Positions 1 through 6,510 of a stretch of DNA of 26,785 bases are shown one piece after another; the first letter of the stretch is position 1, and each line of letters begins with the position of its first letter. The notes under the pieces were generated by a model. That model worked only from the letters and a program-made list of their open reading frames with translations, did no database searches and was not told the DNA's origin. The DNA is from a virus. Location of the stretch: positions 1-26,785 of the IMG/VR virus record IMGVR_UViG_3300036861_000139; one strand, given 5' to 3'. Both the position numbers and the translations under genes were made by a program.

Positions 1-566
1 CCGCTCCGTCCAACCCGTACGCCGCGAGCAAGGCCGCGCAGGAAGCGATCTGCTTCAGCTACTGGCGCACCTTCGGCGTGCCGGTCGTGATCACGAACAC
101 GATGAACATCATCGGCGAGCTGCAGGACAAGGAGAAGTTCGTCCCCATGGTCATCCGCCGGACCCTGGACCGTGAGCCCATCACGGTCCACTGTGCACCG
201 GACGGCACGCCGGGCAGCCGGTTCTACCTCCATGCTCGCAACCTCGCCGACGCGTGGCTGTGGCTGGCCCAGAACCACACCCCGCAGGCGTACCCGCTTG
301 ACGACGAACCGTCCAGGTTCCACATAGTGGGCGAACGGGAGGTGGACAACGTGACCATGGTCGAAATGATCGCTGACGCCATGGGTGCGAAGGTCCCGGT
401 GATCGAGCGGGTTGACTTCCACGCCAGCAGGCCTGGCCATGACCTGCGCTATGCGCTCGACGGGAGCAAGCTGGCGCAGGCCGGCTGGAAGGCTCCGGTG
501 CCCTTTGACGAGTCGCTGCGCCGCGCGGTGCGCTGGACCCTGGAGCACGACGAATGGCTCTCATAA
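1..566 (+). CDS. RmlB-like NAD-dependent sugar-nucleotide dehydratase/epimerase, C-terminal part
   Basis: The reading frame is already open at the left edge (codons from position 3), so the N-terminal Rossmann half lies outside the window. The second visible residue block reads NPYAASKAA, which contains the YxxxK catalytic pair of extended short-chain dehydrogenases. The rest follows the C-terminal layout of dTDP-glucose 4,6-dehydratases: VITNTMNIIGE, then KFVPMVIRR, then a FYLHARNLADAW block, and a final SRPGHDLRYALDGSKL followed by GWKAP near the end, which closely matches RmlB. Such enzymes convert NDP-hexoses to 4-keto-6-deoxy intermediates or epimerise them, using bound NAD. The stop overlaps the next gene by 13 nt, and a glycosyltransferase follows, so a sugar-donor role for the module is likely. 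The exact substrate cannot be read from the sequence; another NDP-sugar epimerase is the main alternative. Confidence 0.85.
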   Translation, partial: APSNPYAASKAAQEAICFSYWRTFGVPVVITNTMNIIGELQDKEKFVPMVIRRTLDREPITVHCAPDGTPGSRFYLHARNLADAWLWLAQNHTPQAYPLDDEPSRFHIVGEREVDNVTMVEMIADAMGAKVPVIERVDFHASRPGHDLRYALDGSKLAQAGWKAPVPFDESLRRAVRWTLEHDEWLS

Positions 567-1198
567 TCCCCACCTACGCAGTCATCCCGTCCGAGGGACG
601 GCCCTGCGTGCACGATGCCCTGGCTGCGGTCCGGGAGCAGGTTGACCGGATCATCGTGGTGGCCAACAACGGGTACGCCGGGATGGACACGGGCGAGCGG
701 GTCAGCATCATGCGTGACCGTGAGCCACGGGCGAACATAAGCCGCTGGTGGAACATCGGGCTCGACGCCGTGGCGCGCCGTGCCGTTGACCGGGGCATCG
801 ACCAGTGGAACGTGATCATCCTCAACGATGACACGGTTCTGGCGCCTGGCTCGGTGGAGACGCTCACCAACGGTCTGCGGCGTCACCGGGGCGACCTGGC
901 GTTCTGCGGGCCGACCGAGCGTGTGCTGATCGCCCCGGGTCCGGACAGGATCACGGGCTGGTGCTTCGCGGTGCGCGGCGAGAGCGGGCTGCGGGCGGAC
1001 GAGGATCTGGTCTGGTGGTGCGGGGACAACGACCTGGACTGGCGGGCCCGCGCCGCAGGTGGGAGCGTCATGGTCCCCGGCGTGCACCACGAGCACCTGT
1101 ACCCCAACGGCTACACCGTGGGGAACGCAGACCTGAACCAGCAGGCCGGCAAGGACATGGAGCGGTTCACAGCGAAGTGGGGGCGCACCGCATGGTGA
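554..1198 (+). CDS. GT2-type glycosyltransferase (GT-A fold)
   Basis: The 214-residue product starts MALIIPTYAVIP, the beta-strand opening typical of family 2 glycosyltransferases. IILNDDTVL (NDD at residues 91-93) is the DxD-type metal and nucleotide-sugar motif. A later block WWCGDNDLDWRARAAGG resembles the GxxDLxWRxR acceptor or catalytic region of GT2 enzymes. The family transfers a sugar from an NDP donor to an acceptor in the cytoplasm. No membrane helix is visible, so it is probably soluble. The ATG overlaps the upstream epimerase gene by 13 nt and the stop overlaps the next start, so it sits in one translationally coupled operon. The acceptor (virion protein, DNA, host wall polymer) cannot be deduced. 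It is short for the family but covers the whole GT-A core. Confidence 0.8.
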   Translation: MALIIPTYAVIPSEGRPCVHDALAAVREQVDRIIVVANNGYAGMDTGERVSIMRDREPRANISRWWNIGLDAVARRAVDRGIDQWNVIILNDDTVLAPGSVETLTNGLRRHRGDLAFCGPTERVLIAPGPDRITGWCFAVRGESGLRADEDLVWWCGDNDLDWRARAAGGSVMVPGVHHEHLYPNGYTVGNADLNQQAGKDMERFTAKWGRTAW

Positions 1199-1713
1199 TG
1201 GAACGTGTACCCGCTGAGGACTGGGAGCAGCACGCCGGTCACGTGGCCAGGTACCGGTACGCGAGTGCCCACGTGCGGGCGGGTGAGTCGGTCAACGACG
1301 TGGCCTGCGGTTCCGGCTACGGGTCGCTGTTCCTGTTGAAGGGTCCGTACAGTGGCTATGACATGCCGGGCGTGCCGGACCCTACGTTCCCCGGTTCGTT
1401 CCACGCGGCCGACCTGGACGACCCGTCGTGGCTGCCAGAGCCGGCGGACGTGACCGTGTGCTTCGAGACCCTGGAGCACGTCAAGGACCCCGCGTGGCTG
1501 GCCCGGGTGATCGCTGCGACAACCCGCCGCGCGGTGTTCGTGTCGGTGCCCGTCGTCCCGACCAAGCACCTGAACCCTCATCACCTGCACGACTTCACTG
1601 TCAGTGACATTCCGGAGCTGTTCCCCGGGTGGACTGTCGCGGGGGACTGGCCACAGCCGGAGGAGCTGTCGCACGTGTGGATGCTGGTACGGACGGGGGT
1701 GCCCGGTGCCTGA
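1192..1713 (+). CDS. Class I SAM-dependent methyltransferase
   Basis: The 173-residue product has the SAM-binding glycine loop as DVACGSGYG at residues 36-44, preceded by an N-terminal helix segment with QHAGHVARYRYA, as in Methyltransf_11/23-type enzymes. A later VTVCFETLEHVKDP block corresponds to the motif IV region after the DLDDPSW acidic stretch. The reading frame is open far upstream, but the overlap with the glycosyltransferase puts the start at ATG 1192, about 8 nt after a G-rich ribosome binding stretch. ATG 1198 (TGATG overlap) is an equally legal start two codons later. The substrate is unknown. Being between two glycosyltransferase-type genes suggests O-methylation of a sugar or glycan. 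Small-molecule or protein methylation is not excluded. Confidence 0.78.
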   Translation: MVMERVPAEDWEQHAGHVARYRYASAHVRAGESVNDVACGSGYGSLFLLKGPYSGYDMPGVPDPTFPGSFHAADLDDPSWLPEPADVTVCFETLEHVKDPAWLARVIAATTRRAVFVSVPVVPTKHLNPHHLHDFTVSDIPELFPGWTVAGDWPQPEELSHVWMLVRTGVPGA

Positions 1714-2374
1714 CGCAGCGGTGGTGACCGCGATCTACGGAGGGTACGACACGGTCAAGCCTGTGGTCCCGCAGGACGGCCTCGATGTGGACTGGGTGCT
1801 GGTCACCGATGATCCGACGCTGAGGGGTGGCCTGCTGGGCTGGCGGGTGGTGTACCTGCCCCGTGCCAACCAGGGTGCCAACCGGGCAGCCAAGTGGCCC
1901 AAGCTGTTCCCGTGGGAGTACACCTCCGCGCCCGCGTCCGTGTGGATTGACGCCGCGTACCGGGTCATCTCCCCCGGCTTCGTCGCGGGTGCGCTGGCTG
2001 TGGCTGACCCGATCGCGCAGTTCGTCCATCCGTGGCGTGACTGTGTGTACACAGAGGCTGCGGTGTCGGAGCAGCTGGCCAAGTACGCGGGGGAGGACTT
2101 CGAGGCGCAGACCGGCGAGTACCGGGCGTTCGGCCACCCCGAGCACTGGGGCCTCTGGGCCTGCGGGGTGATCGCGCGCAGGCATGACGACCTGCGGGTG
2201 TTCGACTGCTCCGAGCACTGGGCGGAACTGATCGCACGGGGCACGGTCCAGGACCAGGTGAGCCAGCCGGTTGCTCTGCGTCACAACAAGCTGCGCCCGT
2301 CGAAGTTCCCGAACGATCACCTGTGTAATGACTGGCTGGTCCATGAGGGTCACTTGGAGGCTAACGATGAGTGA
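1706..2374 (+). CDS. DUF616-type glycosyltransferase-like protein
   Basis: The frame is open upstream, but GTG 1706, just after a GGGGG stretch and overlapping the methyltransferase stop by 8 nt, gives a 222-residue product starting at the conserved core. Motifs in order: AIYGGYD at 9-15, VTDD at 33-36, RAAKWPKLF around 60-68, and VWIDAAYRV around 79-87. This order matches the DUF616 (TOD1/MUCI70-like) family, in which the WxD block plays the part of the GT-A metal-binding motif. The family is regarded as glycosyltransferase-like. Donor and acceptor are unknown here. It lies inside the coupled sugar/methyl operon (ATGA-type overlap with the next gene), consistent with a role in glycan construction. 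Confidence 0.75.
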   Translation: MPDAAVVTAIYGGYDTVKPVVPQDGLDVDWVLVTDDPTLRGGLLGWRVVYLPRANQGANRAAKWPKLFPWEYTSAPASVWIDAAYRVISPGFVAGALAVADPIAQFVHPWRDCVYTEAAVSEQLAKYAGEDFEAQTGEYRAFGHPEHWGLWACGVIARRHDDLRVFDCSEHWAELIARGTVQDQVSQPVALRHNKLRPSKFPNDHLCNDWLVHEGHLEANDE

Positions 2375-2618
2375 GCAGACCCCGTCCGTGGGGCGCATCG
2401 TGCATTACGTCAGCTATGGCACCCCGGGAGGCGAGTACACCTCGCAGTGCCGGGCCGCAATCGTCACCGAGGTCGACGAGGTCAAGCCGTTCTGGGTGGG
2501 CCTCGCCGTCCTCAACCCGACGGGCCAGTTCTTCCACTCGCTGGACAGCGGCGGCTGTATGGCCGACTTCACCGAGAATCAGGGTGGCACGTGGCACTGG
2601 CCGGAGCGTGTGCGATGA
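2367..2618 (+). CDS. Small conserved protein of unknown function
   Basis: This 83-residue protein begins MSEQTPSVGRIVHYVSYG, followed by a TPGGEY segment and a short beta-rich body ending near TENQGGTWHWPERVR. The ATG lies 8 nt inside the preceding gene and the stop shares bases with the next ATG (ATGA), so it is translationally coupled on both sides. The opening GRIVHYVSYG is, from memory, a recurrent start among small actinobacteriophage proteins, but I know no assigned function. No cysteine cluster, signal peptide or membrane segment is visible. It is probably a small soluble beta-barrel-like protein. Codon use matches its neighbours, so it is very likely a true gene. Confidence 0.75.
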   Translation: MSEQTPSVGRIVHYVSYGTPGGEYTSQCRAAIVTEVDEVKPFWVGLAVLNPTGQFFHSLDSGGCMADFTENQGGTWHWPERVR

Positions 2619-3052
2619 ACATCGAGATCGGCGGGGGTCACATCGTCCCGCCCGGCTGGACGAACCTGGACACGGTCAACGGTGAAGGCGCGTGGAGGCG
2701 CCAGGCACAGGACACTCCGTGGCCGGTTGCGGACAACTCCGTGGACGCGATCCGGGCAGCCCACGTCATGGAGCACATACCGGCCGGCGAGCCCCGGATC
2801 TCGGTGATGAATGAGGCGCACCGTGTGCTGCGCCCCGGGGCGGTGTTCGAGATCCGGGTGCCCAACGCACTGTCGGGAACCTGGCACGCGTACGCGGACC
2901 CGACACACGTCAGTTTCTGGTGCCTGGAGTCGTTCCACTACTTCGATGGCCTGTTCGCCGCGAACGCGGACTACGGCATCGCCCCCTGGACCACACTGGA
3001 GCTGCTGGTCCAGGGTGACAACGAGATCCTGTGGAGAGGAGCACCGCGGTGA
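2615..3052 (+). CDS. Short SAM-dependent methyltransferase-like protein
   Basis: The 145-residue product starts MNIEIGGGHIVPPGWTNLD. This is a compact motif I and II: IEIGGG replaces the usual hxxxGxG loop and TNLD supplies the ribose-binding acid. It continues with PWPVADNSVDAIRAAHVMEHIP (motif IV region, residues 35-56) and then VMNEAHRVLRPGAVFEI, the hallmark of Methyltransf_11-like proteins such as predicted SAM-dependent methyltransferases near glycan genes. The protein begins directly at the SAM loop, so it lacks the usual N-terminal helix and may be a minimal enzyme or have lost activity. The ATG overlaps the preceding stop (ATGA), and its own stop overlaps the next GTG. The substrate is unknown; a sugar or glycan is suggested by context. 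Confidence 0.75.
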   Translation: MNIEIGGGHIVPPGWTNLDTVNGEGAWRRQAQDTPWPVADNSVDAIRAAHVMEHIPAGEPRISVMNEAHRVLRPGAVFEIRVPNALSGTWHAYADPTHVSFWCLESFHYFDGLFAANADYGIAPWTTLELLVQGDNEILWRGAPR

Positions 3053-3126
3053 GCCGTCTCCGTTTCGCTATGATCACGACAGGGATCATGTGGTTCAGGG
3101 TCGGTCTCATCTTGTTCGCGGAATAG
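3049..3126 (+). CDS. Possible 25-residue membrane peptide
   Basis: GTG 3049 overlaps the methyltransferase stop as GTGA, the same coupling used by the verified neighbours. It opens a 25-codon frame reading MSRLRFAMITTGIMWFRVGLILFAE. The central part is hydrophobic enough for one short transmembrane helix, with basic residues at the N-terminus. The length of 25 residues makes the call uncertain. The DNA includes an ATGATC/GATCAT inverted repeat (3070-3075 and 3084-3089), which could instead be a regulatory hairpin. No function can be assigned. Confidence 0.4.
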   Translation: MSRLRFAMITTGIMWFRVGLILFAE

Positions 3127-3138
3127 AGGGGTTCGTCA

Positions 3139-3384
3139 ATGAGTCGATTCCGTTTCGTTGAAATTCGTCGGTATTTGAAGGAAATGGCACATCGACGCGG
3201 CTGGATAGCATCGCCTAGCCTGGCCTTCAAAGGAATACCTTTCGGCCCGGAGCGGCGCGATCTGATGCTAGATGCTGTAAACGCTGCCACTGAGTCGCAT
3301 CGGAAAAGGCCCTGTTCTATCGGCTCGGATGAGTCTCGTTATCTGGCAGCGCATGCTGATGAGGTACGGGGGACGCCGCAGTGA
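3139..3384 (+). CDS. Small basic protein of unknown function, lower GC
   Basis: ATG 3139 lies 7 nt after an AGAGGGG ribosome binding site and encodes 81 residues starting MSRFRFVEIRRYLKEMAHRRG. The N-terminal third is strongly basic and helical, and the body has no motif I recognise. The gene is visibly less GC-rich than its neighbours and uses codons such as gta, tta-like and aaa-type third positions that are rare elsewhere in the window, suggesting recent acquisition. Its stop overlaps the next GTG (GTGA). The first residues resemble the start of the preceding 25-residue frame (MSRLRF versus MSRFRF), which may be coincidence. DNA or RNA binding is possible from charge alone but is not supported by a motif. 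Confidence 0.6.
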   Translation: MSRFRFVEIRRYLKEMAHRRGWIASPSLAFKGIPFGPERRDLMLDAVNAATESHRKRPCSIGSDESRYLAAHADEVRGTPQ

Positions 3385-3629
3385 TCCGTACACATACCCG
3401 GACCCATGTGTTCGTGTCGTTCGCCAACCCCTACCTGGCGTGCGGTCAATGCGGACAGTTCGTCCCCCGCTGGCACGACAACGCCAAGTGCGGCTGCAAC
3501 GCGAGCTTCTGGAATGAGCCTTGCGGGCACAAGGCAGACATCAACAGTGTCTGCCCGTCGTGGTCCCCGGTGGACGGCTGCATCTGCGCAGCCGTGCTTG
3601 GCACGGTTGAGCACTCGGAGCCCCGGTGA
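3381..3629 (+). CDS. Cysteine-rich small protein, zinc-ribbon-like
   Basis: GTG 3381 (GTGA overlap) encodes 82 residues containing eight cysteines at 21, 24, 37, 39, 48, 58, 67 and 69, plus His50. The CGQCG pair at 21-24 and the CGC at 37-39 look like two knuckles of a zinc ribbon. The later CPSW and CIC elements could form a second site. Small zinc-binding proteins of this sort are common in phage accessory regions and usually bind nucleic acid or protein partners, but no specific family was recognised. There is no signal peptide, so disulfides are less likely than metal binding in the cytoplasm. It is coupled at both ends to other small ORFs. Confidence 0.65.
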   Translation: MIRTHTRTHVFVSFANPYLACGQCGQFVPRWHDNAKCGCNASFWNEPCGHKADINSVCPSWSPVDGCICAAVLGTVEHSEPR

Positions 3630-3826
3630 GCGCCCGCGACGATCTCATGTCGGCGCTGTGGGACAACTACACCGTGGCCCAGAAGAACGCTGCTCTGGAT
3701 GCCTACGCCCACGAGCTTGCGGAGCAGCAGCGTGCGACGGGTCGGGATGATCCGTGCGCGGGTGTCGACTGCTGCCAACCGCATGGAGGAGTAGCCGACC
3801 TGATCGACCCGGAGGTGCAGCAGTGA
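3626..3826 (+). CDS. Small protein of unknown function
   Basis: GTG 3626 overlaps the preceding stop (GTGA) and encodes 66 residues starting MSARDDLMSALWDNYTVAQKN. The first 40 residues form a predicted amphipathic helical segment (ALDAYAHELAEQQ). The rest carries a CAGVDCCQPHGG cluster of three cysteines and a histidine, which could bind a metal. No family is recognised with confidence. Both ends are translationally coupled, and codon use agrees with the surrounding genes, so it is probably expressed together with them. Confidence 0.65.
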   Translation: MSARDDLMSALWDNYTVAQKNAALDAYAHELAEQQRATGRDDPCAGVDCCQPHGGVADLIDPEVQQ

Positions 3827-4002
3827 GCACGCCGCCCCCGTTCCCGCACCCGTCCGGCCACGTCATATCCATCGACCCCGAGGGCGCGGGCTGGAAGGCG
3901 TGGTGCCTGCCGCACGGGCTGCTGGGGCGATACGTGGACCACCTGTCCGCGTTCATCAAGGCAGCCGAGCACGACCGGGAGAACGGCGGGGACACGACGT
4001 GA
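3823..4002 (+). CDS. Small protein of unknown function
   Basis: The frame is open from further upstream, but the GTG at 3823, which overlaps the preceding stop as GTGA, gives a coherent 59-residue product beginning MSTPPPFPHPSGHVISIDPE. It contains a WKAWCLPHGLLGRY segment and a helical tail (SAFIKAAEHDREN). The HVISID then WxAWCxxHGxxG arrangement is one I associate with small actinobacteriophage proteins of unknown role. The coupled start and stop place it in the same transcript as the following glycosyltransferase. No membrane segment or catalytic motif is visible. Confidence 0.65.
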   Translation: MSTPPPFPHPSGHVISIDPEGAGWKAWCLPHGLLGRYVDHLSAFIKAAEHDRENGGDTT

Positions 4003-4631
4003 ACCCTAGAGTCACCTGCGTGATCCCCTTCCACCCGGCGCGGGAGACCAACGGGATGCTGGAGCGAGCAGCCGTGTCGGTGCGGGCGCAGACGTACCCC
4101 ACGGAGCTGGTCCTTGCCCGGGACGTACACGCCAAGGGCGCGGCGATGACGCGTCACTACGGGCTGATGGAAGTTCAGACCGAATGGACCGCGTTCCTGG
4201 ACAGCGATGACCACCTGGACCCCGACCACATCGAGGCTCTGGTCGCCTGCGCGCAGGAGACAGGGGCGGACTACATCTACCCCTGGTTCCGGGTCGAGGG
4301 CGGGTCCGACCCTTTCCCGATGTTCTTCGGCCGCCCGTGGGACGACGATGCGCCGCACCAGACGACGATCACGATCCTGGTCCGTACCGGTCTGGCCAGG
4401 TCGGTGGGCTTCATGAACGCACCCGATGACTCGCTGGCTCCGGACGGGAACCGGGGCGGGGAGGACTGGCACTTCACGCTGGGCTGCCTGGCCGCTGGCG
4501 CGCAGATCGTGCACCTGCCCAAGCGCAGCTGGACGTGGGTCCACGGGATTCAGAACAGCTCGGGCACTCCGGGGCGCGGTGACGCGTGGACGAACCAGCC
4601 GGTAGGGCGACGGGCACGCCAGCGGATATGA
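3999..4631 (+). CDS. GT2-type glycosyltransferase (second copy in the module)
   Basis: GTG 3999 overlaps the previous stop (GTGA) and encodes 210 residues opening MNPRVTCVIPFHPARE, a typical GT-A first strand. FLDSDDHLDPDHIEAL has the DxD motif (DSDD at 68-71), which binds the metal and NDP-sugar. The block GGEDWHFTLGCLAAG corresponds to the ED motif around the catalytic base in GT2 enzymes. It is about the minimal size for the fold, with no transmembrane segment. It differs clearly in sequence from the glycosyltransferase at 554-1198, so it is not a recent duplicate. It is the last gene of the sugar/methyl operon, and a GC-rich hairpin region follows. The acceptor is unknown. Confidence 0.82.
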   Translation: MNPRVTCVIPFHPARETNGMLERAAVSVRAQTYPTELVLARDVHAKGAAMTRHYGLMEVQTEWTAFLDSDDHLDPDHIEALVACAQETGADYIYPWFRVEGGSDPFPMFFGRPWDDDAPHQTTITILVRTGLARSVGFMNAPDDSLAPDGNRGGEDWHFTLGCLAAGAQIVHLPKRSWTWVHGIQNSSGTPGRGDAWTNQPVGRRARQRI

Positions 4632-4635
4632 AGAA

Positions 4636-4680
4636 GGCCACCCGCAACGTTGTCTAGGCGGGCGGGCGGCCCTGGCGCCC
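4636..4680 (+). terminator. GC-rich hairpin region, possible terminator
   Basis: Just after the glycosyltransferase stop, GGCCACCCGC can fold against GCGGGCGG with one mismatch, and GGGCG (4664-4668) can pair with CGCCC (4676-4680). No T-tract follows, so termination is uncertain. The 134-nt gap up to the terminase gene holds no convincing ORF. The structure marks a plausible boundary between the accessory operon and the packaging genes. Confidence 0.3.
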
Positions 4681-4765
4681 AGCTCCCTCACAAGAGGTGG
4701 GCACGCTCAGTGTACGGGACGGGCGGCCGGAGAACGACCCGCGCTGAGCAGGGCACACTCAACCC

Positions 4766-6133
4766 ATGACCAGTGACCGGGCGGCAGTGGCGCGGGCCGC
4801 AGCTGCAGCGCTCGCGGCCCGGTTCGCATCCCCCAAGTGGACCCCGCTCCCGCACCAGGTTCCTCCCCCGGGTGATTTCTACGGGTGGCTGCTCATGGCC
4901 GGCCGTGGCGCAGGCAAGACCGACGCGTGCGCGGCGTACATCGTGGACCACGTGAACGGGCCTCCGTGCCTGCCGGGACCTATCCCGCACTGGGTGGGGA
5001 TCATCGGGCCGACGCAGGGTGACGCGGTCACGTCCTGCGTGAACGGTCCGTCCGGCATCCGGGCGCATGACCCTACGGCCAGGCTGGTGACCACTGCGGG
5101 CGGCACGGTGGTGCGCTGGCCGAACGGGTCCGAGGCCAAGATCTTCGGGGCTCACACCCCGGATGACGTGGAACGACTACGCTCTGGTGGCAATCGTTGC
5201 GCTACGTGGCTGGAAGAATTGGCTGCGTGGCGCCATCTGGACGAGTGCTGGGACCATATGCGGTTCGGCCTGCGTGCCGGGCCGCGCCCGCACTGGGTCG
5301 GGTCCACGACCCCGAAGCCCAAGCCACTGATCAAGAAGCTCTCGCTGGGTGATGTCCCCGGTGTCGTGGTCACCTCCGGTGTCTCGACATACGATAACCC
5401 GCACCTGCCGCAGCAGATCCGGGACGCTCTGGAGGAGACGTACGCGGGCACGCAGCTCGGGTCGCAGGAGCTGCTTGGCAGGCTGCTGGAGGAAGACGAG
5501 AACGCTCTGTGGACCCGGGCGATGATCGACGCGGCCAGGGTGCGTCCGGATGCGGTGCCGGATCTGGTCAAGATCGTGGTGGGCGTGGACCCGTCCGGAG
5601 GTGCTGGCGAACAGGGCATCGTCGTGGCGGGCAAGTCGGGTCTCGTGATCCCCGGTGATGGGGGACGGCCCGTGGCCCACGGGTACGTGCTGGCGGACGA
5701 GACGTGCCACCTGTCCCCGGACGGATGGGGCAGGCGCGCGGTCCAGGCTGCCGTTGACTGGGACGCTGACGAGATCGTGGTGGAGACGAACTACGGAGGC
5801 GCCATGGCCGTGGCCACGCTGCGCACTGCGGCTGACGCGCTGAACGTCTCGGTCCCCATCCGCACAGTGACCGCTACCCGGGGCAAGGCAGTGCGGGCGC
5901 AGCCGGTGAGCGCGCTCACCGCGCAGGGCCGCTGGCACCATGCGGGTGTGTTCGAGGCGCTGGAGGACCAGCTGTGCACCTGGCATTCGGAGATCGGATG
6001 GTCACCGGACCGGCTGGACGCGATGGTGTGGACCGCATGGCAGATGAAGCTCGCGCGCACCGGGGGCGCCGGTGTCGGCGCGTTCGGCGGTGCGGCTGCG
6101 ACGCAGAACATCGGGGGCGGACCGCGCAGGTAG
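4766..6133 (+). CDS. terL: Terminase large subunit
   Basis: This 455-residue protein is the DNA-packaging motor and nuclease. The ATPase half has a Walker A loop AGRGAGKT (45-52), and a Walker B-type TWLEELAAW with the acidic pair E150-E151. An adjacent GSTTPKPKP segment acts as the coupling region. The RNase H-like nuclease half shows its acidic residues in GVDPSGG (D275), IVVETNYGG (E340) and DRLDAMVWT (D418), as in Terminase_6-type C-terminal domains. The length is normal for siphovirus enzymes. No Shine-Dalgarno sequence precedes the ATG; a weak -10-like hexamer sits 7 nt upstream, so a leaderless start is possible. No small terminase gene was recognised beside it. A membrane protein gene follows after 53 nt. 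Confidence 0.95.
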   Translation: MTSDRAAVARAAAAALAARFASPKWTPLPHQVPPPGDFYGWLLMAGRGAGKTDACAAYIVDHVNGPPCLPGPIPHWVGIIGPTQGDAVTSCVNGPSGIRAHDPTARLVTTAGGTVVRWPNGSEAKIFGAHTPDDVERLRSGGNRCATWLEELAAWRHLDECWDHMRFGLRAGPRPHWVGSTTPKPKPLIKKLSLGDVPGVVVTSGVSTYDNPHLPQQIRDALEETYAGTQLGSQELLGRLLEEDENALWTRAMIDAARVRPDAVPDLVKIVVGVDPSGGAGEQGIVVAGKSGLVIPGDGGRPVAHGYVLADETCHLSPDGWGRRAVQAAVDWDADEIVVETNYGGAMAVATLRTAADALNVSVPIRTVTATRGKAVRAQPVSALTAQGRWHHAGVFEALEDQLCTWHSEIGWSPDRLDAMVWTAWQMKLARTGGAGVGAFGGAAATQNIGGGPRR

Positions 6134-6186
6134 CTGCGCTCACAAAGAGTTACGATCATGCGCAAGAGCGAACGAAAGGCGCGCGT

Positions 6187-6510
6187 GTGAGCGACACGAG
6201 ATACACCCTGCTGCTGTCCCTGTGGAGAACCTTCATCCCCTACCTGGTCGGGTATCTGGGGGCACAGGCTGCCCGGTACGGGCTGGACATCGACGAAGCT
6301 TCTGTGGAGTCCTTCCTTGTCCTGTCCTTCGGCACGGTCTACTACGCTGCGGGCCGCTGGATGGAACAGAACGCGGACAAGCGCTGGGGCTGGTTCCTTG
6401 GCTACGCCAAGCAGCCGCTGTACCTGCGGGGGCGGCACCGCAAGCTCGTGGCGGAGGAGAAGGCTGGTCTCCCGATCGGGGTACCCGCCAGGACGGAGGA
6501 GAGCGCATGA
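6187..6510 (+). CDS. Small membrane protein with two predicted helices (holin-like topology)
   Basis: GTG 6187, seven nt after a GAAAGG ribosome binding site, gives 107 residues. Two hydrophobic stretches are visible: LSLWRTFIPYLVGYLGAQAA near 10-30, and VESFLVLSFGTVYYAAG near 39-56. They are joined by an acidic turn (LDIDEAS). The cytoplasmic-looking tail contains a GWFLGYAKQPLY element and a charged end. The layout resembles a family of small phage membrane proteins with a GWxLG tail motif. Its size and topology would suit a holin or holin-like protein, but no endolysin lies nearby, so that role is only inferred. The stop overlaps the next ATG (ATGA), coupling it to the DUF1360 gene. Confidence 0.65.
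   Translation: MSDTRYTLLLSLWRTFIPYLVGYLGAQAARYGLDIDEASVESFLVLSFGTVYYAAGRWMEQNADKRWGWFLGYAKQPLYLRGRHRKLVAEEKAGLPIGVPARTEESA

Noticed and set aside
3049-3138. Possible tRNA or riboswitch around the ATGATC/GATCAT inverted repeat.
   Set aside because: The stem is only 6 bp with an 8-nt loop and no cloverleaf or known aptamer pattern could be built around it.
4628-4657. Nine-codon frame (MKKATRNVV) after the second glycosyltransferase.
   Set aside because: It is very short, lacks a ribosome binding site and lies within the GC-rich hairpin region.
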